A stretch of DNA of 64,000 nucleotides, taken from assembly GCF_002115745.1 (NCBI RefSeq), contig NZ_JFKB01000011.1, positions 1-64,000 on the forward strand, written 5' to 3'. The notes under the pieces are model-generated. The model ran no database searches, was not told the origin of the DNA, and saw nothing but the letters and a program-made list of their open reading frames with translations. Below, in pieces: positions 10,344 through 17,893 of this stretch; within the stretch, counting starts at the first letter, position 1, and every line of letters starts with the position of its first letter. Made by a program: the position numbers and the translations under genes. This DNA is from Thalassospira alkalitolerans. GTDB taxonomy: Bacteria > Pseudomonadota > Alphaproteobacteria > Rhodospirillales > Thalassospiraceae.

Positions 10344-10376
10344 ACCGCCCGGCGGTGTCGCCGGGCGGTTGATTTT
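10344..10376 (+). terminator. carAB terminator
   Basis: ACCGCCCGGCG (10344-10354) pairs perfectly with CGCCGGGCGGT (10359-10369) across a 4-nt loop, followed by TGATTTTG. The stem is strong and the T-tract is interrupted. Confidence 0.7.
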
Positions 10377-10417
10377 GTAATACCGATCGCTAATTAAGAG
10401 AATAGGCTGTGAGCGCG

Positions 10418-10891
10418 ATGGAAAAAGTACCAATGACCCCGCAAGGGCATCAGCGCCTCGAAGAAGAACTGAAGCACCGCAAATCTGTTGAACGCCTTGA
10501 AATCATCAAGGCAATTGCGGAAGCGCGCGAGCATGGCGATCTTTCAGAAAACGCTGAATACCATGCCGCACGCGAACGTCAGAGCTTCTGCGAAGGTCGT
10601 ATTGCCGAGCTGGAAGATGTCCTGAGCCGTTCCGAAGTCATCAACATCAAGTCGCTGGCGGGATCGGTTGTCAAATTCGGTGCAACTGTGCATCTTGTCG
10701 ATGAAAACACCGACGAGGAAACCACCTATCAGGTTGTGGGCCCGATTGAAGCCGATATCAATTCCGGTCGCATTTCGACCACATCCCCGATTGGCCGTGC
10801 GCTGATCGGCAAGGCCGTTGGTGAATCCGTAGAAGTTATCGTGCCCGGCGGCACAAAAAGCTACGAGATACTCTCGGTCAATTTCGCCTGA
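10418..10891 (+). CDS. greA: transcription elongation factor GreA
   Basis: GreA rescues backtracked RNA polymerase by stimulating transcript cleavage. The 157-residue protein has the N-terminal coiled coil with the acidic tip region [21 protein letters not shown], which carries the conserved Asp and Glu used in catalysis. The C-terminal FKBP-like domain contains [27 protein letters not shown] at 10409 would add three residues. I chose ATG 10418 because [18 protein letters not shown] matches the usual GreA N-terminus. It follows carB after about 100 bp, past a terminator-like stem, so it probably has its own promoter. Confidence 0.96.
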   Translation: MEKVPMTPQGHQRLEEELKHRKSVERLEIIKAIAEAREHGDLSENAEYHAARERQSFCEGRIAELEDVLSRSEVINIKSLAGSVVKFGATVHLVDENTDEETTYQVVGPIEADINSGRISTTSPIGRALIGKAVGESVEVIVPGGTKSYEILSVNFA

Positions 10892-10912
10892 TCCCATCAT
10901 GTTATCTCGCGA

Positions 10913-10946
10913 AAAACGGTCCGATAATTATCGGGCCGTTTTTTTT
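10913..10946 (+). terminator. greA terminator
   Basis: AAACGGTCCGAT pairs with ATCGGGCCGTTT (one G-U) around AATT and is followed by a run of T to 10946. It overlaps the upstream end of the next open frame, which argues for a later start of that gene. Confidence 0.85.
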
Positions 10947-10976
10947 GATCACAATGATCCCGCATTGGTGACTGCC

Positions 10977-11462
10977 ATGACTGCCATAACCACCAACATC
11001 ACCATTACCCCGGCCATGCCCGCCGATTGCCCCCATGTCGCGGAAATGTCCAATGCCCTGCACATCGAACTTGATTACGACAACCCGCCCCATACAAGCC
11101 AAAGCATCCACGAAATGATGTTCGGCCCCAAGGCACTGATCCAAAGCCTGATCGCATGGCATGGAGACCGCGCCGTCGGCCAGACGATCTTCCAGCCGTT
11201 CTATAATCCGGATTATTCCAAACTTGGTCTGTGGATGACCGAATTATACGTCATCCCCGATATGCGCTCAGAAAAGGTCGGCAACAAATTGATGACGGCG
11301 CTTGGAAAACACGCGCTTGATGAAGGCTATGTGTCGATGTGGTGGTCCGTCCTGCATCGCAACAAGGCAGCATGCCGGTTTTACGAACGTCTGGGCGCAC
11401 GCAATTCAGGCGCCCTTCAATATGAAATCGATGGCAATGACCTTATCGATCTTGCCGGTTAA
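10977..11462 (+). CDS. GNAT family N-acetyltransferase
   Basis: This is a 161-residue member of the GNAT superfamily, transferring an acetyl group from acetyl-CoA to an unknown amine. The core motifs are readable: the beta4 strand LWMTELYVIPDMRSEKVGNKLMTALGKHA holds the CoA-binding V-x-x-x-x-R/K-x-x-G-x-x-L pattern, and the last part VLHRNKAACRFYERLGARNSG is the usual C-terminal NxxAxxFYxxLGF region. The open frame reaches back to 10899, but the greA terminator lies inside that extension, so ATG 10977 (or GTG 10968) is more likely. Substrate unknown. Confidence 0.85.
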   Translation: MTAITTNITITPAMPADCPHVAEMSNALHIELDYDNPPHTSQSIHEMMFGPKALIQSLIAWHGDRAVGQTIFQPFYNPDYSKLGLWMTELYVIPDMRSEKVGNKLMTALGKHALDEGYVSMWWSVLHRNKAACRFYERLGARNSGALQYEIDGNDLIDLAG

Positions 11463-11477
11463 ACAAGATACTTAACT

Positions 11478-11506
11478 AAAAAAGCCGGGCATTTTGCCCG
11501 GCTTTT
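11478..11506. terminator. bidirectional terminator
   Basis: GCCGGGC (11484-11490) pairs with GCCCGGC (11496-11502), with A6 before and T4 after. It serves the convergent acetyltransferase (plus) and chemoreceptor (minus) genes. Confidence 0.85.
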
Positions 11507-11524
11507 CGCAAGTATGAAATGCCA

Positions 11525-12988
11525 TTATTGACTTTTCGCCAGACTATCCAACACCATATCGATATTGCGATTAAGTGCGGTGGCTTCTTGGCCAAGATGG
11601 TCGGCACTGCCTGACATTTCAGATGACATCTCACCACTTTCATCCGCAACCGCCGAAAGCTGATTAATCAGCTCCGCAAGATCACGGGTGGCATCAACTG
11701 TAATGTTAAGGCTTTGCGCGATTTCGCGGGTGGCTGACTGTTGTTGATCCATGGTCGACGCAATCGTACTGGTCACTTCAGCCATGCTTTCGATGCTTTC
11801 CGACACTCCCTTGACAGCGGTAACAGAATCACCGGTTGCCGACTGGATTTCTGAAATCTGCTGGGCAATTTCATCCGTCGCACGTGCCGTTTGGTTAGCA
11901 AGGTTCTTAACCTCGCCCGCGACAACCGCAAATCCCTTGCCCGCCTCGCCCGCACGCGCAGCCTCGATTGTCGCATTCAGGGCCAAAAGATTGGTTTGTG
12001 CGGCAATATCGGTGATCAGTTTGACCACCTCGCCGATTTTTTCTGCCGCATTTGACAGCCATTCAATCCGTTCACTCGCCTGCCCGGAACGTGCCACCGC
12101 GTCATCCGTGATGCCGCGAGCACGATCAACCTGACGGGAAATTTCACCGGCTGATGTATTGATTTCCTCAACCGCAGATGCCGCGGCTTCCACGCTGGTT
12201 GATGTTTCTTCCGATGCGTGAACAGCACCGCGTGATGCTTCATGTGCCGCGCGTGCGCTATTTTCCATATGTTTTGCACGCTTCTGCAATTGAACCGATT
12301 CCGCGTCCACCGCTGCCGCAGACTGACCGATATTGTCACGTATCTGATCGGCAATTTCGGCAACGAACCGTGCCCGTTCCACCTGACGCTGGTCCCGGAT
12401 TTGTTCGTTCTGTCTCAGCAATTCTTCGGCTCGATTGGCAGCATTTTCCGCAAGAACCGTGGCAGCCGCAGCATCGACAAGCGTCGTGTGCAATCGCAGG
12501 CAAGTCCAAAGCAACACACCGGCTTCAACGACAACGATAACAGCGTGCAAAATAACGCGGAAAAACTGACCGCCATCCGGGAAGACCCAATAGGGCACGG
12601 CAAAATTCAGAACCAGATGATGAACGGCGACAACCCCGGCGGCAACGACGATCGTACGCCAGCAAACCAACGCGCTAAGCACAGCCAGTGTTGCAAAGAA
12701 ATACATATGAATATCGATCTGCCAGGGGTCGCCACGAAAAGCATAAACCAGAACACTGACTTGCAGCATCAGTGCCGTTGCGATCATGAAACGGCCAACC
12801 GGCGCTTGTCCGCCGCTAACACGATGGGTCGCATAAGCAACAATGGCAAAGATCGCACTGGCGATAAAGGGCGACACAGCATCGTCACTTGCAAAATAAC
12901 CGGCAAGTGCGCTGATTGGCACATGGATCAAAAGGATGATCAATAGTGCCTGTGTGGCACGTTCGCGAATTTCCGTTAGTTTTTCCAT
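11525..12988 (-). CDS. membrane methyl-accepting chemotaxis protein without periplasmic sensor
   Basis: This chemoreceptor of 487 residues should signal to CheA/CheW. The first 175 residues are a run of about six hydrophobic helices (for example [19 protein letters not shown]) with very short loops, so there is no room for a classical periplasmic ligand domain and sensing is probably within the membrane. A coiled coil follows, then the cytoplasmic signalling domain with the conserved hairpin tip [24 protein letters not shown] sequence near 340-360. The stimulus is unknown. It lies 17 bp downstream of a small membrane protein gene on the same strand, so the two are probably cotranscribed. Confidence 0.93.
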   Translation of the reverse strand: MEKLTEIRERATQALLIILLIHVPISALAGYFASDDAVSPFIASAIFAIVAYATHRVSGGQAPVGRFMIATALMLQVSVLVYAFRGDPWQIDIHMYFFATLAVLSALVCWRTIVVAAGVVAVHHLVLNFAVPYWVFPDGGQFFRVILHAVIVVVEAGVLLWTCLRLHTTLVDAAAATVLAENAANRAEELLRQNEQIRDQRQVERARFVAEIADQIRDNIGQSAAAVDAESVQLQKRAKHMENSARAAHEASRGAVHASEETSTSVEAAASAVEEINTSAGEISRQVDRARGITDDAVARSGQASERIEWLSNAAEKIGEVVKLITDIAAQTNLLALNATIEAARAGEAGKGFAVVAGEVKNLANQTARATDEIAQQISEIQSATGDSVTAVKGVSESIESMAEVTSTIASTMDQQQSATREIAQSLNITVDATRDLAELINQLSAVADESGEMSSEMSGSADHLGQEATALNRNIDMVLDSLAKSQ

Positions 12989-13005
12989 CTATCGATTTCC
13001 GGATA

Positions 13006-13362
13006 CTAAAAGCTGTTCACATCACTGTCTGCAAACGCACAGACAGACAGAATAATCGGGGCCAGCGCGAACAGGGCATCAAAGTCCTTTGCCTCGGGCA
13101 CCAATCCGTCATCGCGCGCAACAACCGCCAAATGACCAAACCCGCCAAAGCGCAACACACGACCGCCATTCGATCCAACATGGTTCAGAATTTCTGTTTC
13201 CGACATGGCAAGCGGGAAGATCATACCAACTTCACGCGCCCCCACCAGTGGGCGATACGTCAGCACAACCAGCATCACCGTACCAATAATCGCAAAAATC
13301 CCGACCGGGATAATCCCGCGCCAATGATCGACATTCTCTTTTTTGGTATGCTGTACTGTCAT
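13006..13362 (-). CDS. small membrane protein, unknown
   Basis: I do not recognise this protein of 118 residues. It has one clear transmembrane helix near residues 17-37 (IIPVGIFAIIGTVMLVVLTY) after a short charged N-terminus, and a soluble remainder with a hydrophobic patch LFALAPIILSVCAF near the C-terminus. A GTG at 13371 is possible. I prefer ATG 13362, with GTGGGT just upstream. It stands immediately before the chemoreceptor gene (17 bp), so it may work with that receptor, but this is only context. Confidence 0.6.
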   Translation of the reverse strand: MTVQHTKKENVDHWRGIIPVGIFAIIGTVMLVVLTYRPLVGAREVGMIFPLAMSETEILNHVGSNGGRVLRFGGFGHLAVVARDDGLVPEAKDFDALFALAPIILSVCAFADSDVNSF

Positions 13363-13854
13363 TTTACCCACGGAAACATCATCATTCCCAATATAAAACC
13401 GACACTTTAGTATAGGTCACTGGAATTTATTAAAACCTTACCCTGCTGATCACAAGAAAAATCCCGCAAAAGATTTATGATAGATAGAAGGCACACGCAT
13501 TGAGCGTGATTTTAATAATCAAATGCAATTAATCTATGGTGGACATTCAATACCGACCTTTCCCGATGGCTAAATTTATTTGGTAAGCTTTCCGCATTCA
13601 CTTCAAATGGGAAATCACAGCATCGGTTTCAATCAAATTTACAATCCCAACGAACCATAACATTTTAATTCAATAATGTATTATGGTTCATCATTTCAAA
13701 ACGCTTCATCCAGAACGGCAAAAGATTTCCACAAGGCACGTCAACGGCTAATACGAAATCCGGACGTCCCCATACCCTATGGTATAGGCCAGACAAGACA
13801 AAACCGGCAACCAATGGCGCCGGTTTATCGTCAGACAGGATCTATTGAAAAAGG
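13363..13854. other. AT-rich intergenic region
   Basis: No gene is supported in this 492-bp gap. It holds the upstream region of the chemoreceptor operon at its left end, a long inverted repeat GAACCATAA (13652-13660) / TTATGGTTC (13681-13689) with an inner CATT/AATG match, and a hairpin before the Lrp gene end. The open frame at 13676-13894 on plus is low quality. Confidence 0.5.
13798..13826 (-). terminator. terminator of the Lrp/AsnC gene
   Basis: AAACCGGC (13801-13808) pairs with GCCGGTTT (13819-13826). On the minus strand the stem runs into TTTTG, about 30 bases after the stop codon. Confidence 0.55.
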
Positions 13855-14340
13855 TCAGTCCCGGGCTTCAATATCAATCGGGACACCGGGTTGATTTTTC
13901 GCAGTACGAATCGACAACGCGGATTTCACGTGATTGACGTTTTCGGCAACTGTCAGTTCGGTCGTCAGGAACTTTTGATACTCATCCCAGCTATGGGATA
14001 CGATTTTCAAAAGGAAATCCATTTCCCCCGCGACCATGTGACATTCGCGCACTTCCACCCATGCCGCAGCCCGGGCTTCGAATGCCCGCAGATCATGTTC
14101 AGCCTGACTTGCCAAACCGACCAATGCAAACACGGTGACATTATAACCCAATGCCTGCGCATCAACATCAGCGTGATAGCCTTGGATAAAACCGGCTTCT
14201 TCGAGCGCACGGACGCGACGCAAACAAGGCGGCGCGGAAATACCTGCACGGCGTGCAAGCTCCACATTGGTCATGCGGCCATCTTCCTGGAGATCGCGCA
14301 AAATTCTGCGGTCGATCTTGTCGAGTTTGACCCGTTGCAT
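13855..14340 (-). CDS. Lrp/AsnC family transcriptional regulator
   Basis: This 161-residue protein has the winged helix-turn-helix of the family at the N-terminus (LDKIDRRILRDLQEDGRMTNVELARRAGISAPPCLRRVRALEEAGFI) and a C-terminal RAM ligand-binding domain (about 70-150) with VRECHMVAGEMDFLLKI. Such proteins form octamers or dimers that sense amino acids. It is divergent from trxB, with 331 bp between the two. The order Lrp/AsnC-trxB-LysR is conserved in Rhizobiales near the AbcR sRNAs, and that order is seen here. The regulated genes are unknown. Confidence 0.93.
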   Translation of the reverse strand: MQRVKLDKIDRRILRDLQEDGRMTNVELARRAGISAPPCLRRVRALEEAGFIQGYHADVDAQALGYNVTVFALVGLASQAEHDLRAFEARAAAWVEVRECHMVAGEMDFLLKIVSHSWDEYQKFLTTELTVAENVNHVKSALSIRTAKNQPGVPIDIEARD

Positions 14341-14671
14341 TTATTCCTCGATTCTGTGCGCTGAACGTACCCCGGACGAAACAATATTACAGGGGGCCAG
14401 TACGCTGGCAATAATATATTCAACGACGGAATGCAATCTGCCCTTTTGTAAAGCGCAGAAATGCCCTGCACAATTTTGTATCAAAACATAACAACTGGCT
14501 GTTTTCGGGCGGCTTGGGCGCATTGGCACCATGATCCGGCGATGACAAAACACGCATTATCAAGACGCGCGATGAAAAGCTTGCGAAACTTCGTCCGAGG
14601 CAGTTGCACAACACAACATCACCCCATATGTTCGAGCGCAGTTTTTTCATCGACGACAACATGCGAAGCAC
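14341..14671. other. divergent Lrp/trxB promoter region
   Basis: This 331-bp gap between divergent genes holds no supported gene. A small hairpin GCCAG-TACG-CTGGC lies near 14396-14409. No promoter is clear enough to name. Confidence 0.4.
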
Positions 14672-15622
14672 ATGGCCCAAAAACATAACACCAAAGTACT
14701 CATCATCGGATCCGGTCCTGCCGGGTACACCGCCGCAATCTATGCCGCGCGCGCCAATCTGGAACCCATGATGGTTATGGGGCTGCAACCGGGTGGACAG
14801 TTGACGATCACGACCGATGTCGAAAACTATCCCGGTTTTGCCGATGTCATTCAGGGTCCATGGCTTATGGATCAGATGAAGGCTCAGGCTGAGCATGTCG
14901 GGACCAAAATGGTTCATGACCTGATCACCGAAGTTGACTTTTCCAAACGCCCCTTCGTCTGCAAGGGTGATTCAGGCGATGAATACATCGCCGACAGCGT
15001 GATCATTTCGACCGGCGCACAGGCCCGCTGGCTTGGCCTTCCGGGCGAGGAAAAGTTCAATGGCCGCGGCGTTTCCGCCTGCGCGACGTGTGATGGTTTC
15101 TTTTATCGCAACAAACCGGTTGTCGTTGTCGGTGGGGGGAACACCGCCGTTGAAGAGGCGCTTTATCTGGCCGGAATTTGCAGCAAGGTAACGCTGGTCC
15201 ATCGCCGCAATGAATTGCGCGCGGAAAAAATGCTGCAAGATCGTCTTTTGAAACATGAAAAGATTGATGTGGTCTGGGACAGCGTGATTGACGATATCCT
15301 TGGCGGCGACGGACCGATGGACGGTGTTGAAGCGGTGCGCCTGCGCAATGTCAAAACCGGTGACCTGACCGATATCACTGCGGATGGTTTCTTTGTCGCA
15401 ATTGGCCATGATCCGGCCACGGGCATCTTCAAGAACCAGATCAACATGGATGACGAGAACTATATCCTTGTCAAAGCGGGTAGCACGACAACCAATGTTC
15501 AGGGTGTTTTTGCTGCGGGTGACGTGACCGACAAAGTGTATCGTCAGGCCGTGACAGCGGCAGGCATGGGCTGTATGGCAGCCCTTGAAGCCGAAAAATT
15601 CCTTGCCGAACACGCCGAATAA
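14672..15622 (+). CDS. trxB: thioredoxin-disulfide reductase
   Basis: TrxB is a flavoprotein of 316 residues that passes electrons from NADPH to thioredoxin. The FAD-binding motif GSGPAGYTAAIYAARA is near residue 13. The redox-active pair is in ACATCDGFFYR (CATC near 135-138). The NADPH motif GGGNTAVEEALYL follows near 155, and the C-terminal FAD motif GVFAAGDVTDKVYRQ near 280. The length is standard. It lies between an Lrp/AsnC regulator and a VtlR/LsrB-like LysR regulator, the same order as in rhizobia, and ends at a good terminator. Confidence 0.97.
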   Translation: MAQKHNTKVLIIGSGPAGYTAAIYAARANLEPMMVMGLQPGGQLTITTDVENYPGFADVIQGPWLMDQMKAQAEHVGTKMVHDLITEVDFSKRPFVCKGDSGDEYIADSVIISTGAQARWLGLPGEEKFNGRGVSACATCDGFFYRNKPVVVVGGGNTAVEEALYLAGICSKVTLVHRRNELRAEKMLQDRLLKHEKIDVVWDSVIDDILGGDGPMDGVEAVRLRNVKTGDLTDITADGFFVAIGHDPATGIFKNQINMDDENYILVKAGSTTTNVQGVFAAGDVTDKVYRQAVTAAGMGCMAALEAEKFLAEHAE

Positions 15623-15650
15623 GCATCCTTGGCAAGACAATCATGATCAA

Positions 15651-15675
15651 GGGGTGCCGTTGTGCACCCCTTTTT
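15651..15675 (+). terminator. trxB terminator
   Basis: GGGGTGC (15651-15657) pairs with GCACCCC (15664-15670) and is followed by TTTTT. Confidence 0.85.
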
Positions 15676-16006
15676 CGTATCTCCAGCTTCGTTTATTCGA
15701 CGAACCACCGATGTGCATAACCGGCTATTCATGCCGAATCTTGCCAATTTCCATGGGGCTTGACGGCCGTTTTTGACGGCAATGTCCTGAGTTCATTTGC
15801 AAATTTGTTGTAAACGAAATCACTCCGTTTGCAATTGGCGGCTTGCAGATCGCGTCAAAGGCCTCATATTGATCTAAAGATGTCAATTTGGAAGCAATTG
15901 TACACACTGCTTAACAGTGTAGAAACCAAATGCTTTTAATAAGAACATAAGAAGTATCAGGGGACTGGCGCGGCAACAGCGCGACAGTGACATTAGGAGC
16001 AGGTCG
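15676..16006. other. upstream region of the LysR gene
   Basis: There is no gene in this 331-bp stretch. A perfect palindrome ACACTG-CTTAA-CAGTGT lies at 15904-15920, 86 bp before the LysR start codon, and may be an operator. The T-rich stretch near 15800 has no further recognisable sites. Confidence 0.45.
15904..15920. promoter_or_regulatory. palindrome upstream of the VtlR/LsrB-like gene
   Basis: ACACTG and CAGTGT flank CTTAA exactly. The 17-bp size fits a dimeric regulator. The sequence differs from the ATGC-N7-GCAT boxes before the two sRNAs, so a different regulator may bind it. Confidence 0.4.
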
Positions 16007-16936
16007 ATGGACTGGGACAAGCTGCGTGTTTTTCACGCTGTTGCGGAAGCGGGAAGCTTCACACACGCGGGGGAAAACCTTAATCTGAGTCAGTCGGCCG
16101 TCAGCCGTCAGATCAGCGCACTTGAAGAAAGTGTCAAGGTACCGCTATTTCATCGCCATGCCCGTGGCCTGATCCTGACCGAGCAGGGCGAACTTCTATA
16201 TCGTACTGCCCATGATGTTTTTGCCAAGCTTTCCATGGCCGAAGCACGGATTCGCGAATCCAAGGAACGGCCAAGCGGCCCATTAAAAGTGACAACCACG
16301 GTTGCCTTTGGTTCGACCTGGTTAACACCGCGTATCAATGAATTCCTTGAACGCTATCCGGAAATCGAACTATCGCTGGTGCTTAATGACGAGGAACTCG
16401 ACCTTGCCATGCGCGAGGCCGACGTTGCAATCCGTATGCAGCCCCCCCGTCAGGCCGATCTGGTCCAGCGCCAGTTGATGACGTTGCGCTATCACGTGTT
16501 TGCGTCACCGGAATATATCAAGCAATACGGCATGCCCAAAAAACCCGAAGACCTGAAAGATCACCGTCTGATCATTTACGGTGCGGATGCCCGGCCGCCG
16601 GTTTCGAACGTTAACTGGATGATGGCCGTTGCGCAGCAGTTCAAACCCGATATGCGCCCGATTCTGAAGCTGAACAACATTTACGGTATCTTCCGGGCCA
16701 CCGAGTCAGGCCTTGGTATTTCAGCATTGCCCGATTATCTGTTCCCGACCGGCAGCAATCTGGTGCGAATCCTTCCAGAGCTTGAAGGTCCAAGCTTCGA
16801 CGCCTATTTCGTCTATCCCGAAGAATTGCGCCATTCCAAGCGGATTGCTGTATTCCGGGACTTCCTGATTGACGAAATCAACAAAGTCAAAGCCAAGACG
16901 AACGCAGCCGCTGCGGCTGCGGCCGCCGCCAAATAA
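16007..16936 (+). CDS. LysR regulator, VtlR/LsrB type
   Basis: This LysR-type regulator of 309 residues begins MDWDKLRVFHAVAEAGSFTH and continues with LSQSAVSRQISALE and VPLFHRHARGLILTEQGELL, wording that I recognise from VtlR (Brucella, Agrobacterium) and LsrB (Sinorhizobium). Those proteins control AbcR sRNAs or redox and envelope genes. The effector domain covers about 90-295. The C-terminus ends in an unusual run of nine alanines before a final lysine, coded by mixed GCN codons. AGGAGC sits well placed before the ATG. Downstream are two tandem sRNA-like units, each with a LysR-type box, so it is the natural candidate activator. Confidence 0.93.
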   Translation: MDWDKLRVFHAVAEAGSFTHAGENLNLSQSAVSRQISALEESVKVPLFHRHARGLILTEQGELLYRTAHDVFAKLSMAEARIRESKERPSGPLKVTTTVAFGSTWLTPRINEFLERYPEIELSLVLNDEELDLAMREADVAIRMQPPRQADLVQRQLMTLRYHVFASPEYIKQYGMPKKPEDLKDHRLIIYGADARPPVSNVNWMMAVAQQFKPDMRPILKLNNIYGIFRATESGLGISALPDYLFPTGSNLVRILPELEGPSFDAYFVYPEELRHSKRIAVFRDFLIDEINKVKAKTNAAAAAAAAAK

Positions 16937-16971
16937 CGCTGCCTTGCCATTACATTACATCGCCTTGCAAT

Positions 16972-17004
16972 AGCCTCGCAGCGTTTCGTTGTGGGGCTAT
17001 TTTG
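16972..17004 (+). terminator. terminator of the LysR gene
   Basis: AGCCTCGCA (16972-16980) pairs with TGTGGGGCT (16990-16998), including two G-U pairs, followed by ATTTTG. It is a moderate stem. Confidence 0.45.
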
Positions 17005-17142
17005 TTTCCCCCAGGGAACAATCAAACCCAAGGATGATTTATCAAAAACAACACACCGCCCATACGGGTTTTCCTGTGATCAAATCCGTTATTTTCGGCC
17101 CTGTTCGTCATAATAGGTTCAATTTACTGAAACTTTTTCGCC

Positions 17143-17157
17143 ATGCATTAAACGCAT
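17143..17157. promoter_or_regulatory. LysR-type box upstream of sRNA 1
   Basis: ATGC-ATTAAAC-GCAT is a 15-bp site of the LysR kind (T-N11-A). It is centred at 17150, 53 bp before a TATATT -10 box at 17203, which places it near -65, the normal activator position. The same site recurs before sRNA 2 with the same spacing. Confidence 0.65.
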
Positions 17158-17214
17158 GGTTGAATTGACGATATTCTACTTTTAAGCGTAAGGTCATATG
17201 CGTATATTCATACT

Positions 17215-17391
17215 GTAAGTTGTTAGCGACCGCAAAAGCGAAGAGCGCTTTCATCTTTCGATGGTCTTCGTATCATCCGTTTACCGATACGTTATTCGGT
17301 TTGGAATCTCCCCCAGATTCCACGTCTCCCAGACGTTAAAACCTCCCTGTTGATCTTGCCGGTAGCTTCCCCTAGCTACCGGCTTTTTTTT
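17215..17391 (+). ncRNA. AbcR-like small RNA 1 (alpha-r15 setting)
   Basis: The unit has a -10 box TATATT (17203-17208) and a terminator whose GCCGGTAGCT pairs with AGCTACCGGC (17358-17383) before a T8 run, giving about 177 nt. The 3' half contains ACCGA/TCGGT (17283-17300), GGAATCT-CCCCC-AGATTCC (17303-17321), ACGTCT-CCC-AGACGT (17322-17336) and then unpaired CCTCCCTG. The C-rich loops complement ribosome binding sites, as in AbcR1/AbcR2, which silence transporter mRNAs with Hfq. The position after Lrp-trxB-VtlR-like genes matches the alpha-r15 locus. The 5' end is inferred; family membership needs a covariance search. Confidence 0.75.
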
Positions 17392-17512
17392 CGCATTCGC
17401 ACAATTAAACAGCACCCTGCCTGCGGCATATTGGGGAACATACCTATTAGAAGATCAATATATTTGTTGTTTTTCAATTGATTAACCGGATAATTTTCAC
17501 AGCCTAAGATTT

Positions 17513-17527
17513 ATGCATTTTACGCAT
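17513..17527. promoter_or_regulatory. LysR-type box upstream of sRNA 2
   Basis: ATGC-ATTTTAC-GCAT differs from the first box only at two bases in the spacer. Its centre at 17520 is 52 bp before TATCTT (17572-17577), again near -65. Confidence 0.65.
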
Positions 17528-17583
17528 AGCTGAAAGAGGATTTTGACAGTGGTCTTTCCCGTCAGAAACGCTATCTTCCTCTT

Positions 17584-17759
17584 CGAACCGCAGCGGTTAA
17601 CGCCGCGTCGCGGTAAAGAGTTTTCTCCCTGACCGTTTTTCGGTCTTTGCCGGGCGCCCTGCCCGGCATACCCAGGGCCCTGAGAAGGGTCCTACGTCTC
17701 CCAGACGTGAAGCCTCCCTGATAAACTTGCCGGGCATTTAATTGCCCGGCTTTTTTTTT
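17584..17759 (+). ncRNA. AbcR-like small RNA 2, tandem paralogue
   Basis: The predicted length of about 176 nt matches its neighbour. It shares the exact hairpin ACGTCTCCCAGACGT (17694-17708), the following CCTCCCTG and a terminator (GCCGGGCA/TGCCCGGC, 17729-17750, then T9). The 5' half is different: AACCG/CGGTT (17586-17598), GACCG/CGGTC (17631-17645), TGCCGGGC/GCCCGGCA (17648-17668) and AGGGCCC/GGGTCCT before the shared hairpin. An extra CTCCCTG at 17625 adds another anti-Shine-Dalgarno stretch. The paralogues have thus kept the targeting end and diverged upstream. The transcript start is inferred. Confidence 0.75.
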
Positions 17760-17893
17760 GTCCAAATCACACCCTCCGTCACATCCCCTTCCTTTTTTAC
17801 GCAATGTCGCAACTTTATCAGTCGCTGTCTTGGCAGTTGGCCCTCAACCGCGCAATATAGGGATTGCGTTTAGCGATCAGGGCATTGCACATC

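Noticed and set aside
17571..17804. 77-codon minus frame opposite sRNA 2
   Set aside because: It crosses the terminator stem and has no family; the plus-strand RNA structure explains the sequence.
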